Source of the DNA: Deinococcus marmoris
GTDB taxonomy: Bacteria; Deinococcota; Deinococci; Deinococcales; Deinococcaceae
Assembly (NCBI RefSeq): GCF_001949125.1
Contig: NZ_MSTI01000115.1
Span: forward strand, 79,799-143,798
Length of the DNA stretch: 64,000 nt
Direction of reading: 5' to 3'
Shown here: piece by piece, positions 17,342 through 27,327 of the stretch
Layout of the letters: each line of letters opens with the position of its first letter
How positions within the stretch are numbered: position 1 is the first letter of the stretch
Notes under the pieces: generated by a model
What the model saw: only the letters and a program-made list of their open reading frames with translations
Database searches by the model: none
What the model was told of the DNA's origin: nothing
Made by a program: the position numbers and the translations under genes

Positions 17342-19345
17342 CTACTTCTTCCCAGCCACTTCACGCGGCACGAAGACAATCGCGTTCGGCACTGGCTGAC
17401 TCCAGACCGTGTTCAGGTAGCCGCCCAGACCCCCATAGCCGCCCTGTAGGTAGGCGGTGGCGCTGCTGCCGCTGTCCATCCGCACGGCGTCGCGCACGCC
17501 TGCCCCGGCCAGGGCGGCGGCGAAGGCTTCAGGGGTGCCGTACTCGAAATAGGCGATGGTGGGTTGGCCGCCCAGCGTGCCCAGCGCGGATTGCCGGGTG
17601 GAGCGCCACACGCCAGCGGCAGTGTTGAAGCCCTCGCGGCGCGGGTCGATCACCACCTTGCCGCCCTGCACCAGCAGTGGCCCGGCGCTCAGGGCGTCCA
17701 CGGCGCTGCCCCAGGGGGCGTCGGTGGCCTGCCAGTTGAGGGCGACATTCAGCGGTGCGCCCGCCGCCACTGGCAATGCCGGAAAGCGGGCCGGATCGAA
17801 GGTGAAGGCCAGCGTCCGGGGGGGCGGGGTGATCTGCCCGGTCACGGCGCGGGTGACGCTGACACTGCCGGGAGCCAGCAGCAGGGTGGTCAGCCCTGTG
17901 CCGCCCACCGACGTTTTTCCGTCCCCCACGAAGGCGGTCAGCAGCGCGGCACTGGGCGTGGCGCGCACGCTGTTCACGGTGACGCTGCCGAATGGTCCGC
18001 TGAGGACATAGCGCGGGCGCGGGTAGCCGAACAGCGCCTCGCCCGTGTTAGTGAAGCCCACGGTGGCGCGTTTTTCCAGACTGGCCGCCGTCATCAGGCC
18101 GCCCACCGCCACCAGATCGACGGGCAGGCTGCTGCGTGGGTCAAAGTAGCCGCCGTTGACCCCGGCCACCCCTCCCGCCGATTTCACGAGATCCAGCACC
18201 GACAGCGAGCGCCCCAGCGGCGCACTGACCACGCGCGGCTGGAACAGCGCCGGATCGAAGCTCAGCAGGTGCAGCAACCCCTTGTTGCGGTAACTCACCC
18301 CGGCGGGCAGGGCGTCGGGGTCAATCGGCGGCGGCACGCTGGAATCGGTGTAGGTGGTGGTGTCGATGACCACCCGGAAGGGGTCTTCCAGCGTGAAGAT
18401 CTCGCTGCGCCCGCCCCCGGTTCCCAGCCGGATCGACGCGCCCGCCCCGGTCTGGGCCAGCGTCAGGGTGTCGCCCCCCGGCAGCGTCTGCTGGCTGCCC
18501 TGCACGGTGACCCCCGGCAGCAGCACGCTCAGCCCACCCGCCTCGCGCGAGATGACCTGCGACGCTGGGGCGCTCAGGTCCATCACCACCCGCTGAACTT
18601 CCACCGTGCGGTACAGCGTCCGGCTGATCCGCACCGTGTCCAGATTCGCCACCTTCGGCACGCTCAGGCTGGGCATCAGTGGCGGAGGCGTCGGCGCGGG
18701 CAGTGCCGGGATGGGCTGAATGTTGGGCAAAGCTTCGGAGGTGGCTGGAGATGGAGTGATGGCGGGTGGGGGAGAGGCTGGCGCTGCTGGCGCGGGTTGA
18801 GCTGCGGTGGGCGCTGGCGCTGAGGGTGTCGCGCTTACAGGCGGTCTGATCACCGGGCGTTCCGGTCCCCCGTCCGAGGGCAGCAGCGTCGCTGTCGGTA
18901 CGCTGGTGGGCGTGGCAAACCCCAGCAGGCCGAGGGTATCGGTCAGCACCCGGACGCCCAGCAGCTCCAGCGCCCGCAGCGGCACATGCATGCTGCCATT
19001 GGTGATCATGGGGGTGGGCAGCGTGCCGCTCAGGGTGAAGCCCAGCGCCGTCCAGCCCTTGCCGGGCGCGTAGCGCAGTTCCCTCTTGCCCAGCAGCAAC
19101 CGCAGGTCCTGCGGATCATTGCGGACCGACACGCCCAGGCGCGGCAGGGTCCAGACCGCCAGCATCTCGGTGCCGCCCAGCACTCTGGAATCCACCCCGG
19201 CGCTCTGCGGGACCCCCCCGATGGCGGTGGGCCGTGCCAGCGCGCTCCCGGCCAGCAGGCCCGCCCCGATCAGCAGCCATAGCCCCGGGGTGCGCCGCCG
19301 TCTGTTGTTGTCACCACTCTGCCCACCGTTCTGACCAAACTTCAC
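17342..19345 (-). CDS. Exported phosphodiester-glycosidase-like protein with AMIN-type domain
   Basis: This is a predicted envelope protein of 667 residues. After a basic start (RRRRTPG) comes a hydrophobic signal anchor ([18 protein letters not shown]). Residues about 35-165 resemble a copper-amine-oxidase-like N-terminal domain, followed by a Pro/Ala-rich linker. An AMIN-like domain ([15 protein letters not shown] ... [10 protein letters not shown]) comes next, and the C-terminal 300 residues match the phosphodiester glycosidase (NAGPA-like) fold with [10 protein letters not shown] and [20 protein letters not shown] domains target cell-envelope polymers, so a role in envelope polysaccharide or peptidoglycan metabolism is likely. 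The GTG at 19345 was chosen because TAGACT lies 7 nt upstream and longer starts lack signal-peptide order. Confidence 0.78.
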   Translation of the reverse strand: MKFGQNGGQSGDNNRRRRTPGLWLLIGAGLLAGSALARPTAIGGVPQSAGVDSRVLGGTEMLAVWTLPRLGVSVRNDPQDLRLLLGKRELRYAPGKGWTALGFTLSGTLPTPMITNGSMHVPLRALELLGVRVLTDTLGLLGFATPTSVPTATLLPSDGGPERPVIRPPVSATPSAPAPTAAQPAPAAPASPPPAITPSPATSEALPNIQPIPALPAPTPPPLMPSLSVPKVANLDTVRISRTLYRTVEVQRVVMDLSAPASQVISREAGGLSVLLPGVTVQGSQQTLPGGDTLTLAQTGAGASIRLGTGGGRSEIFTLEDPFRVVIDTTTYTDSSVPPPIDPDALPAGVSYRNKGLLHLLSFDPALFQPRVVSAPLGRSLSVLDLVKSAGGVAGVNGGYFDPRSSLPVDLVAVGGLMTAASLEKRATVGFTNTGEALFGYPRPRYVLSGPFGSVTVNSVRATPSAALLTAFVGDGKTSVGGTGLTTLLLAPGSVSVTRAVTGQITPPPRTLAFTFDPARFPALPVAAGAPLNVALNWQATDAPWGSAVDALSAGPLLVQGGKVVIDPRREGFNTAAGVWRSTRQSALGTLGGQPTIAYFEYGTPEAFAAALAGAGVRDAVRMDSGSSATAYLQGGYGGLGGYLNTVWSQPVPNAIVFVPREVAGKK

Positions 19346-19469
19346 GCGGCGGAGTCTAGCGCCTGCGTGCCTGACCGGATGAGCCGCAAACCAGACCAAT
19401 GCGGCATTTTCGCCACTCATTTCCAGCGCCGTCAGGTTCTTGTGCTGGCCTCTGTTCATACTGCATTTC

Positions 19470-19955
<486 letters not shown>

Positions 19956-20019
19956 GCCTCAGCCCGGTTGACCTGACTTTCTTTTCACGTCTGAATTTGC
20001 CCACAGGAGGCACCAGCGC

Positions 20020-20610
20020 ATGAGTACCATTAACTTCGCCGCCCGCGAAATCAACTGCAAGATCGTGTACTACGGCCCCGGCATGAGCGGCAAGACCACC
20101 AACCTCAAGCAGGTGTTCGCCAAGGTGCCCGGCCACCTGCGCGGTGAGATGGTCTCACTGGCCACCGAGGACGAGCGCACGCTGTTCTTCGACTTCCTGC
20201 CCCTGGACCTCGGATCCGTGCAGGGCTTCAAGACCCGCTTTCACCTGTACACCGTGCCGGGTCAGGTGTTCTACAACGCCAGCCGCAAGCTGATCCTGCG
20301 CGGCGTGGACGGCATCGTCTTTGTGGCCGACAGCGCCCCCAACCGCCTGCGCGCCAATGCCGAGAGCATGCGCAACCTGCGCGAGAACCTCGCTGAACAC
20401 GGCATCAACGTGCGCGACGTGCCGATTGTCTTGCAGGTCAACAAGCGCGATCTGCCCGACGCCCTGCCCACCAGCATGATCCGCGCAGTGATCGATCCCC
20501 GCAATGAATTGCAACTGTTCGAGGCCATGTCCGACAAGGGCGTGGGCGTGTTCGAGACCCTCAAGACGGTCAGCCGTCTGGTGCTGGAACGGCTGTCTCA
20601 GACGAAATAA
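20020..20610 (+). CDS. mglA: Ras-like small GTPase MglA
   Basis: This is a 196-residue GTPase. The P-loop is [10 protein letters not shown], the switch/G3 region is [14 protein letters not shown] (with PGQ in place of DxxG, a known MglA feature), and G4 is QVNKRDLPD. MglA with its Roadblock partner MglB forms a polarity switch; in non-gliding bacteria such as Deinococcus-Thermus members it may link to type IV pilus or cell-surface organisation. An AGGAGG sequence precedes the ATG. A perfect 14-bp stem follows the gene (20622-20665) and may act as a terminator or 3' stabiliser. Confidence 0.92.
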   Translation: MSTINFAAREINCKIVYYGPGMSGKTTNLKQVFAKVPGHLRGEMVSLATEDERTLFFDFLPLDLGSVQGFKTRFHLYTVPGQVFYNASRKLILRGVDGIVFVADSAPNRLRANAESMRNLRENLAEHGINVRDVPIVLQVNKRDLPDALPTSMIRAVIDPRNELQLFEAMSDKGVGVFETLKTVSRLVLERLSQTK

Positions 20611-20621
20611 AGCAGAGTTGG

Positions 20622-20665
20622 GCCAGAGCCGGAGAGGTGGGGATTCCCATTTCTCCGGCTCTGGC
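20622..20665 (+). terminator. Long perfect hairpin after mglA
   Basis: The 14-bp stem GCCAGAGCCGGAGA/TCTCCGGCTCTGGC encloses a 16-nt loop, 11 bp after the mglA stop codon. A clear U-run is lacking, so it may protect the 3' end or terminate with low efficiency. Confidence 0.5.
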
Positions 20666-20668
20666 GTT

Positions 20669-20812
20669 GCTATGCCCGCTTAACCCCTCTGCTCCGCAGC
20701 TCTGCGAGTCCGCTCCTTCGGGGGACCTCCCCTCAAAAGGGAGGCAAGAGTCCTGGGATTGCCTGGCCAGCAGCGCACTCCTGGCTTGCAAAGCTCCGCA
20801 GGAGAGGGGTTC
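20669..20812. repeat. Intergenic repeat (family B), copy at 20.7 kb
   Basis: The sequence ATGCCCGCTTAACCCCTC, the hairpin block CCTCCCCTCAAAAGGGAGG and the string GGCCAGCAGCGCACTC recur in the same order at 56445-56540. It lies between convergent mglA and aroG and has no ORF of note. Confidence 0.65.
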
Positions 20813-20834
20813 GCCTTTCAGCGCGACTCTCAAC

Positions 20835-21935
20835 TCAGCCCCGTAAAGCCGCGTCCGCCTCCAGCAGCAGTGCCTCGGTTTCGGCCCAGCCCACACAAGC
20901 ATCGGTGACACTGACGCCGTATTTCAGGTCATTGGGATTGGCGGGGACACTCTGCTTGCCCTCCTCCAGATTGCTTTCCAGCATCAGGCCCCGGATGGCA
21001 TGCTGGCCGCCCAGGCGCTGCTGCACCACGTCGCGCCAGATCAGCCCCTGACGGCGGAAATCGCTGCCACTGTTGGCGTGGGAGCAGTCCACCATGACTG
21101 CCGGGGACAGGCCCGCCGCCGTGATCAGGTCCGCGCCTTCCTTCACGAACTGCGGTGCGTAATTCGGCCCGCTCTTGCCGCCGCGCAGGATCAGGTGGCC
21201 GTTGGGGTTGCCCTGCGTCTGCACGATGCACGCGCGCCCGTCGTCGTCCACGGTGAAAAAGACGTGCGGATGTGCGGCGGCCACCATCGCGTCCACTGCC
21301 AGTTTCAGGCCGCCCCCGGTGCCGTTCTTGAAGCCCATCGGGGCGCTGACGGCGCTCGCCATGACCCGGTGCGTCTGCGATTCGGTGGTGCGTGCGCCCA
21401 GGCAGGCCCAGGCCACCGCGTCAAACAGGTACTGCGGCGCGAAGGGGTCCAGCAGCTCGGTGGCGACGGGCAGGCCCAGCTCGCCCACCTCCAGCATCAG
21501 TTGGCGGGTCAGGGCCAGACCCCGGCCCACGTCATTTGCGCCGGTCATGTCGGGGTCCATCAGAAAGCCGCGCCAGCCCACCGTCGTGCGGGGTTTATCC
21601 ACGTAGACGCGCATCTGCACTTCCAGCGTGCCTTTGACCTGTTCCCGCAGCGCGGCCAGACGGCGGGCGTACTCCAGTGCCGCGCCGGAGTCGTGGACGC
21701 TGCATGGCCCCACCACCACCAGCAGGCGGGCGTCCTCGCCACGCAAGATGGCCTGCGCCGCCTGACGCCCGGCCAGCACGGTGCGCTCGGCCCCTGGCGT
21801 CAGCGGAAGCGCACTTTTCAGTTCGCGGGGCGTGGGCAGCGGCGTGAAGCTGGACACATTCAGATTCTCGGTGCGGCTGGGCGCGGGCGTCTGTGTTTCG
21901 GGCGTGGGCAGTTCAACTTCTGAGAGCTGGGTCAT
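20835..21935 (-). CDS. aroG: DAHP synthase (class I, AroG type)
   Basis: This 366-residue enzyme condenses phosphoenolpyruvate with erythrose 4-phosphate to start aromatic amino-acid synthesis. Diagnostic stretches are [47 protein letters not shown], the ligand-bearing MVDCSHANS and the C-terminal [12 protein letters not shown]. It belongs to the allosteric AroF/G/H group. The ATG has a good AAGGAG site. An aromatic leader peptide and terminator/antiterminator lie in its 5' leader, so expression should respond to charged tRNA-Phe, -Tyr or -Trp levels (see the leader features). Confidence 0.95.
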   Translation of the reverse strand: MTQLSEVELPTPETQTPAPSRTENLNVSSFTPLPTPRELKSALPLTPGAERTVLAGRQAAQAILRGEDARLLVVVGPCSVHDSGAALEYARRLAALREQVKGTLEVQMRVYVDKPRTTVGWRGFLMDPDMTGANDVGRGLALTRQLMLEVGELGLPVATELLDPFAPQYLFDAVAWACLGARTTESQTHRVMASAVSAPMGFKNGTGGGLKLAVDAMVAAAHPHVFFTVDDDGRACIVQTQGNPNGHLILRGGKSGPNYAPQFVKEGADLITAAGLSPAVMVDCSHANSGSDFRRQGLIWRDVVQQRLGGQHAIRGLMLESNLEEGKQSVPANPNDLKYGVSVTDACVGWAETEALLLEADAALRG

Positions 21936-21973
21936 GTGCGGTTCTCCTTTTGGCTGTGTGTCTGAGCAGGGGC

Positions 21974-22052
21974 AAAAAACGCCGCCCGGTGGCCTTTGTG
22001 GGGCGTCTACCGGGCGGTCAGGGGATTGAAACAGCGCGATGCTAGGCCCGGT
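21974..22052 (-). promoter_or_regulatory. Attenuator in the aroG leader
   Basis: On the minus strand the 9-bp stem CCGCCCGGT/ACCGGGCGG (22017-22009 with 21990-21982) is followed by a run of U (21979-21974), a Rho-independent terminator between the leader peptide and aroG. Its 5' arm can instead pair with ACCGGGC (22052-22046), inside the last codons of the leader peptide, so the two structures exclude each other. A ribosome stalled at the upstream Phe/Tyr/Trp codons leaves that segment free (readthrough); a ribosome reaching the stop codon covers it (termination). Confidence 0.8.
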
Positions 22053-22092
22053 GGAAACGGAACCAATAAAAAAATGCGCTGCTGAAAAGCAT
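22042..22092 (-). CDS. aroG leader peptide (aromatic-rich)
   Basis: This 16-codon ORF encodes [16 protein letters not shown] and stops at TAG. It contains five Phe, one Tyr and one Trp, six of these seven within residues 7-13, the hallmark of a regulatory leader peptide such as PheL. TACACT (22099-22104) lies 6 nt before the ATG, so its transcript is expected to begin at the start codon. It ends 25 nt before the terminator hairpin and overlaps the antiterminator arm. It is too short for routine gene calling. Confidence 0.82.
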   Translation of the reverse strand: MLFSSAFFYWFRFHRA

Positions 22093-22170
22093 GGGGAAAG
22101 TGTAGAGGGGCGGGGGAGAGGCTGAGGGCGGGCGGTCTAGGCGGGGGAACGAAGAAGGCCCCCCAAGCCG

Positions 22171-22197
22171 CGCACCGTGTAGCCCCCAGCGGTGCGC
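22171..22197. other. Hairpin between aroG leader and mrpA
   Basis: The inverted repeat GCGCACC/GGTGCGC encloses a 13-nt loop and is followed on the plus strand by CTTTC. It lies between the divergent aroG leader and the mrp operon; its function is unclear. Confidence 0.4.
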
Positions 22198-22229
22198 CTT
22201 TCATCCGGGTGTGATTTGATAGGTAGCGC

Positions 22230-22268
22230 ATGATCGCCCTTTTGCCCACTTCTGACCCCAGCCTGTGA
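22230..22268 (+). CDS. Possible 12-residue upstream peptide coupled to mrpA
   Basis: The short ORF MIALLPTSDPSL ends in a TGA that overlaps the GTG start of mrpA (GTGA). mrpA itself has no Shine-Dalgarno sequence, so translation of this mini-ORF could deliver ribosomes to mrpA. An AGGT motif lies upstream of its ATG. This is an inference from arrangement alone. Confidence 0.35.
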   Translation: MIALLPTSDPSL

Positions 22269-24622
22269 CCCTCGCCGTCCTGTTCCCGCTGCTGATGGCC
22301 GCCGTGTGCGCGCTGCTGGCCCGCCCGCTGGGCCGCCGCACCGGGTATCTGGCCGCCCTGGGCTTTGTGCCCGCCCTGCTGCTGGCCGTGCCGCTGGCCG
22401 GAAGCAGCGTGGAGGTGGGCGGCACTCCCCTGAGTCAGGTGACAGGCTGGGTGCCAGAACTGGGGCTGAATTTCGCTTTCCGGGGCGACGGCTTCTCGCT
22501 GCTGTTCGCGGTCCTGATCGGCGTGATCGGCGCGCTGGCCTCGCTGTACTCGGTGGCGTACCTGTCGGAGCGCGAACGCTTCGGGCGCTTTTATCCGTAC
22601 CTGCTGCTGTTCGGTGGCTCCATGCTGGGGCTGGTTCTCAGCGACAACATGATCGCTCTGTTCGCCTTCTGGGAGATGACCAGCGTGACCAGTTTCCTGC
22701 TGATCGGCCTGTGGCACACCCGCAGCGAGGCGCGCGACGGCGCGATCAAGGCGTTTCTGGTCAGTGCATTGGGCGGGCTGGGGTTGCTGGCGGCGGTGGC
22801 GTTGCTGTCGGTGGCCGGGAGCAGCACCACCCTCTCGGGACTGGATCTGGAGGCGGTGCGGACCTCGCCCATGTTCATTCCGGCGCTGCTGCTGACGCTG
22901 CTGGCGGCCTTTACCAAGAGCGCGCAGCTTCCGTTTCATTTGTGGCTGCCCACGGCGATGGAAGCGCCCACCCCGGTCTCCGCCTTCCTGCACTCGGCCA
23001 CGATGGTCAAGGCCGGGGTGGTGCTGGTGGCGAAGTTCGGGCTGATCTTCGGCACCAGTGCGCTGTGGGGCGGGATCATCGTGCCGCTGGGGCTGGCGAC
23101 GATGTTCTGGGGATCGTGGCGGGCGCTGAAGCAGACCGATCTGAAGGCGCTGCTGGCTTTCTCCACCGTGTCGCAACTGGGCCTGCTGATGGCCCTGTAC
23201 GGTCTGGCCGACGCGGAGGGCCGGTTTGCTGCCACCGCGCATCTGCTGAACCACGCAGCCTTTAAAGCGGCGCTGTTTTTCGTGGTGGGCATCATTGACC
23301 ACGAGACCGGCACGCGCGAGACCTTCCGGCTGTCGGGACTGCGGGGCAAGTTGCCGCTGACCTTCGCCGTCGCCCTGCTCGCCACCCTGAGCATGGCCGG
23401 GCTGCCGCCGCTGGGGGGCTTTATCTCCAAGGAATTGTTCTACGAGGCGATGCTGCACGCCGGGCCAGGGTTTATCGCCGTGGCCGTGATCGGCAGCGCC
23501 TTCACGCTGGCGTACTGCGCGCGGCTGATCGGCATTTTCTTCGGCGACTTCCGCGCCCCCGAGGACGACGGTGGGCAGCCCCTCAAGTCCCAGATTCACG
23601 AGGCGGGTCCTGGCCTGCTGTTGCCGCCTGCGCTGCTGGCGGGGGCGGCACTGCTCTTCGGCGTGCTGCCCGCCAGCGCCGAGTGGCTGACCCGCCGGGC
23701 TGGGGCGGCGTTGGATTTTGCGGGCTACGAGGGGCACCTCTATTTGTGGCACGGTGTCACGCCTGCCCTGCTCCTCACCCTGCTGACCTGGGGGCTGGCG
23801 GCGCTGCTGGTATGGCAGGCGGCGCGGGTGTACTTCCTGCAAGTTCACATGGAATTTCCGCTCAGCTCCAACCGGATTTACCGGGGGCTGCTGATCGGTC
23901 TGGAAACCCTGGCCTCGCGCGTGATCGCCGGGACGCAGGGGCTGGCGCTGCCGGACCAGTTGAGGATCACGCTGGCCGCCGCCGGACTGATGGGCGGTTA
24001 CGCCGTGTGGCGTGCGCCGCAGGTGTTCCAGCCGCTGGAGCCGCTCCCGCTCAGCACGCTGCCCATCGCCGTGCTGCTGGTGGCCGGGGCGCTGGGCGTG
24101 CTGCTGTCCCGCAACCGCCTGACCGCTGTGGTCCTGACTGGGTTAACTGGTTTCGGCAGTGCGGTGGCCTTTCTGACCATGCGCGCCCCCGATCTGGCGC
24201 TCACGCAACTGCTGATTGAGGCCGTGACCGTGATCCTGTTTCTGCTGGTCTTCCGCTCTCTGCCAGGCTTCCGCAGCCTGCCGCGTGGGCGGGTGCGGCA
24301 GGTGATCGACGTGGTGCTGGCCGGATCGGCGGGCATCGGGGCCACCTTGCTGGTCCTGGCGAGCCTGCGTTTCCTGTCGCCGCCGATCTCGCCGTATTAC
24401 CTGGAAAACGCTTACAAGGAGGGTGGCGGCAAGAACGTGGTCAACGTGATTCTGGTGGATTTCCGGGGCTGGGATACGCTGGGCGAGATCATGGTGGTGG
24501 CGATGGTGGCGCTGGCCGTGGGCAGTCTGGTCCGGCTGGGCCGCCGGGGACAGGCCCGCAGCGAGAAGGACACCGCGCCCGCGTCACAGGACATGCTGGA
24601 CCTTCAGAAGAGGCGTTCATGA
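22265..24622 (+). CDS. mrpA: Mrp Na+/H+ antiporter subunit A
   Basis: This is a large membrane subunit of 785 residues related to NuoL/NuoM of complex I. It carries the proton-antiporter core with many helices, including FWEMTSVTSFLLIGLWH, TKSAQLPFHLWLPTAMEAPTP and LLNHAAFKAALFF with conserved Lys, Glu and His residues. The C-terminal part (from about residue 590) contains the MrpA/MbhD-type domain (RAPDLALTQLLIEAVTVILF). It is the first of seven genes, mrpA to mrpG, that together form the multi-subunit complex exporting Na+ for H+ (pH and salt homeostasis). The start is GTG; the stop overlaps mrpB by 4 bp. Confidence 0.93.
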   Translation: MTLAVLFPLLMAAVCALLARPLGRRTGYLAALGFVPALLLAVPLAGSSVEVGGTPLSQVTGWVPELGLNFAFRGDGFSLLFAVLIGVIGALASLYSVAYLSERERFGRFYPYLLLFGGSMLGLVLSDNMIALFAFWEMTSVTSFLLIGLWHTRSEARDGAIKAFLVSALGGLGLLAAVALLSVAGSSTTLSGLDLEAVRTSPMFIPALLLTLLAAFTKSAQLPFHLWLPTAMEAPTPVSAFLHSATMVKAGVVLVAKFGLIFGTSALWGGIIVPLGLATMFWGSWRALKQTDLKALLAFSTVSQLGLLMALYGLADAEGRFAATAHLLNHAAFKAALFFVVGIIDHETGTRETFRLSGLRGKLPLTFAVALLATLSMAGLPPLGGFISKELFYEAMLHAGPGFIAVAVIGSAFTLAYCARLIGIFFGDFRAPEDDGGQPLKSQIHEAGPGLLLPPALLAGAALLFGVLPASAEWLTRRAGAALDFAGYEGHLYLWHGVTPALLLTLLTWGLAALLVWQAARVYFLQVHMEFPLSSNRIYRGLLIGLETLASRVIAGTQGLALPDQLRITLAAAGLMGGYAVWRAPQVFQPLEPLPLSTLPIAVLLVAGALGVLLSRNRLTAVVLTGLTGFGSAVAFLTMRAPDLALTQLLIEAVTVILFLLVFRSLPGFRSLPRGRVRQVIDVVLAGSAGIGATLLVLASLRFLSPPISPYYLENAYKEGGGKNVVNVILVDFRGWDTLGEIMVVAMVALAVGSLVRLGRRGQARSEKDTAPASQDMLDLQKRRS

Positions 24623-25122
24623 GTCCTAAGCGCACGCCAAAGAAGGCGGTCAAAGTGGCGGCAGACCAGCCCCGGCCCGGCGATCTGCTGATCAACGATC
24701 CGATCCTGACGACCATCAGCCGGGCCGCTTTCGCGCTGGTGATGCTGTTCGCGCTGCTGCTGCTGTGGCGCGGGCACAATGCCCCCGGCGGCGGCTTCAT
24801 CGCGGGCCTGATGACGGTGTGCGCCCTGATCCTGCACCGCATCGCCAACGGTGACAGCGCCCTGCGTCTGGACCCCGTGAAATTCATTCCGTGGGGACTG
24901 GCCCTCTCCTTCACCACCGGACTGGTGCCGTACCTGCTGGGCCGCCCCTTCCTGAAATCCGACTACGGCTACCTCACCACGGCCCTGACTGGGGAATTTG
25001 AGTGGGCCACCGCCCTGCTGTTTGACCTGGGCGTGTTTCTGGTGGTGGTGGGCGCGGGGCTGGCCCTGGCCTACGCCCTGATTGAAGTTGAGCCGAATGA
25101 ACTGGTAGAGGGGGATTCGTGA
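24619..25122 (+). CDS. mrpB: Mrp antiporter subunit B
   Basis: This 167-residue membrane protein matches MrpB/MnhB. After a soluble N-terminus come the helix AFALVMLFALLLLWRGHNAPGGGF (shared family signature GHNAPGGGFIAGL), and further helices ending YALIEVEPNELVEGDS. It overlaps mrpA as ATGA. Unlike the neighbouring junctions, the next gene is 175 bp away because repeat-like DNA is inserted between mrpB and mrpC. Confidence 0.9.
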   Translation: MSPKRTPKKAVKVAADQPRPGDLLINDPILTTISRAAFALVMLFALLLLWRGHNAPGGGFIAGLMTVCALILHRIANGDSALRLDPVKFIPWGLALSFTTGLVPYLLGRPFLKSDYGYLTTALTGEFEWATALLFDLGVFLVVVGAGLALAYALIEVEPNELVEGDS

Positions 25123-25139
25123 GACTTAAGGGTTTAAGA

Positions 25140-25290
25140 GAGGTGGACTTTTTCCCCTCTCCACTCGTGGCAGAGGGACGCCGCGACTGCGGCGGGGGTG
25201 AGGGGGCCACCGGGCAGGCCGCCACGCAATCCACTTGTAAAATCTTTTCCCACACCCCACACCCCACATCCCACAACCCCTCCCAGGCGG
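25140..25290. repeat. Repeat insertion between mrpB and mrpC
   Basis: The interval contains AGGGGGCCACCGGGCAGGCC, also found at 50.6 kb, and then a heptamer tract (CCCACAC repeated with variants, 25242-25280) introduced by ATCTTTTCCCACA. The same ATCTTTTCCCACA tract occurs inverted at 28089-28129, after mrpF. No gene is seen here. Confidence 0.6.
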
Positions 25291-25297
25291 CCCGCTG

Positions 25298-25762
25298 ATG
25301 GAAACCCTCTTTGCCGTTCTGATCGGTCTGCTGGTGGCGGCGGGCGTTTTCCTGCTGCTGTCGCGTACCATTATCCGGGTGGTGCTGGGGCTGGCCTTTA
25401 TCGCCTACGGGGTCAATCTGGCGATTCTGACCGTGTCGGGTCTGCGGCAGGAATCCCCGCCGCTCCTGACATTGGAAGGACCGTATGTGGACCCGCTGCC
25501 GCAGGCGCTGGTGCTGACCGCCATCGTGATCGGCTTTGGCACCACGGCGCTGCTGCTGACCGTGGCGCTGCGGGCCTATCAGGTGGCTGGACACGATGAC
25601 GTGGCGGCCTTCGGAGACAATCTGGCCCGCAATCCCGACGCCCCGGACGGCCAGCACGCCGATCCCGAACACCTCAGCCCCGACCTGCCGGAGGCCGACC
25701 ATACCGACGAGATCAATGCACAGAGAGCCGAGCTTGAGCGGCTACGAAGGATCATGAGATGA
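25298..25762 (+). CDS. mrpC: Mrp antiporter subunit C
   Basis: This is a 154-residue NuoK-like subunit. Three helices are visible: ETLFAVLIGLLVAAGVFLLL, IIRVVLGLAFIAYGVNLAIL (with the conserved GLAFIAYGVNL) and ALVLTAIVIGFGTTALLLTV with the family motif PLPQALVLTAIVI. The charged tail (residues 105-154) is a little longer than usual. It overlaps mrpD as ATGA. A 175-bp repeat-bearing gap separates it from mrpB. Confidence 0.92.
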   Translation: METLFAVLIGLLVAAGVFLLLSRTIIRVVLGLAFIAYGVNLAILTVSGLRQESPPLLTLEGPYVDPLPQALVLTAIVIGFGTTALLLTVALRAYQVAGHDDVAAFGDNLARNPDAPDGQHADPEHLSPDLPEADHTDEINAQRAELERLRRIMR

Positions 25763-27327
25763 CCCCTGAATTTGGCGAGGTCGTGACCTCCGCTTTGCCC
25801 CTCGCGCCGATTCTGACGCCGCTGGGGCTGGGGCTGCTGTTGCTGATCCCCATGCGGCGCAGGTGGCGGGTGGCGCTGGCCCTGGCCTCGGCCCTGCTCA
25901 CCCTGATTTTCTCGTTGTTGCTGATGAATGCCACGCTGGGCGGCGTGCTGGTCAGCGAACTGGGCGGCTGGAAAGCACCGTTCGGGATCGTGATGGCTGC
26001 GGACCGTCTGGGATCGTTCATGAGCGCCCTGGCTGCACTCTGCGGTGTGTTCACCGTCTGGCTGATGGCCGCGCAGCCGGACCCGGTGCGAGAAAGGCAT
26101 CATTCGTTTGCCCTGACCTCTTTCCTGTTCACGGGCGTGCAACTGTCCTTTTTGACGGGCGATCTGTTCAACCTGTTCGTGGCCTTTGAGGTCATGCTGG
26201 TGGCCAGTTACGCCCTGACCGTGCTGGGGTCCACCCGCGAGCAACTGCGCGAGGGCTTCCGCTACATCGTCATGAACCTGTCGGCCTCCGCGCTGCTGGT
26301 GGTGGCCTGCGGGCTGGCCTACGGCACGCTGGGCACACTGAATTTCGCGCATCTGGCGCAGCGCAGCGCCGCGCTGGGGCCGAACACCACCGTCACCGCC
26401 GTGGGCGTGCTGCTGCTGATCGTGTTCGCGGCCAAGGGCGCACTCTTCCCGCTGGGTTTCTGGCTTCCCGGCACGTATCCAGCGGTGCCCCACGCCACGG
26501 GCGCATTCTTCGGGGCGGTGCTGACCAAGGTGGGGCTGTACGCCCTGATCCGCGTCTTTACCACAGTGTTCAATCAGGACCCGCAACTGCCCGACACCCT
26601 GCTGCTGGTGCTGGGGGCCGTGACCATGCTGTACGGCGCGCTGGGCGCGGTCAGTCAACGTGAGTGGCGGCGCATCCTGTCGTTCACGGTGGTGGGTTCG
26701 GTGGGCTATCTGGCTTTCGGGCTGGGCCTGGACTCGCCGGACGCCCTGCGCGCCAGTCTGGCGTATCTGGCGGTCAGCGTGGTGGTGACCCTGGCGATGT
26801 TCCTGATTGCCGCCGTCGCGGAACGGGCCAGTGGCACCCGGCTGGTGCGGGCGCGCGGCTTTATTGAATTCCTGCCGCTGTTGGCCGCCTGCTTCCTGTT
26901 CTGCGCGCTGACGGTGGCGGGCCTGCCCCCCAGCGCGGGCTTCGTGGTGAAGTTTGACCTGATCCGCGCCGGGCTGGAAGGTGGCACCGTGCTGGCCTAC
27001 ATCGCTACGGCCAGTGCCCTGCTGAGTAGCCTGCTCACCCTGTACGCGCTACTGCGGGTCTGGAGCGGCTTCTTCTGGGGGCGTCACCCACGGGAAGAGC
27101 CGGTACGCCGCGTCCGCTGGCCCGAACGCCTGCCCGCCTATCTGGCCTCAGCGCTGGTGGTGGCGCTGGCGGTGTTTGCCGGGCCGCTGCTGGGCTACGC
27201 GCGCGGCACTGCCGACGAACTGGGCAGCAACGGCTCCTACATCCTGGGCGTGCTGGGCGATCAGCCGCTGGACCTCCACGCCCGTCCCAAGGGTGACGAC
27301 GTGCAGCAGCCGGAGGGAACGCCATGA
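25759..27327 (+). CDS. mrpD: Mrp antiporter subunit D
   Basis: This is a 522-residue NuoN/NuoM-like antiporter subunit with about 14 helices. The functional Glu/Lys segments are visible in NLFVAFEVMLVASYALTVLG and FAAKGALFPLGFWLPGTYP, with the VAGLPPSAGFVVKFDLIRAG region near residue 390. Together with MrpA it forms the proton- and sodium-conducting part of the complex. It overlaps mrpC and mrpE by 4 bp each. Confidence 0.94.
   Translation: MTPEFGEVVTSALPLAPILTPLGLGLLLLIPMRRRWRVALALASALLTLIFSLLLMNATLGGVLVSELGGWKAPFGIVMAADRLGSFMSALAALCGVFTVWLMAAQPDPVRERHHSFALTSFLFTGVQLSFLTGDLFNLFVAFEVMLVASYALTVLGSTREQLREGFRYIVMNLSASALLVVACGLAYGTLGTLNFAHLAQRSAALGPNTTVTAVGVLLLIVFAAKGALFPLGFWLPGTYPAVPHATGAFFGAVLTKVGLYALIRVFTTVFNQDPQLPDTLLLVLGAVTMLYGALGAVSQREWRRILSFTVVGSVGYLAFGLGLDSPDALRASLAYLAVSVVVTLAMFLIAAVAERASGTRLVRARGFIEFLPLLAACFLFCALTVAGLPPSAGFVVKFDLIRAGLEGGTVLAYIATASALLSSLLTLYALLRVWSGFFWGRHPREEPVRRVRWPERLPAYLASALVVALAVFAGPLLGYARGTADELGSNGSYILGVLGDQPLDLHARPKGDDVQQPEGTP

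Noticed and set aside
22007..23848. A 613-residue minus-strand frame across mrpA
   Set aside because: It is Gln/Arg/His-rich and antisense to mrpA, so it is a compositional artefact.
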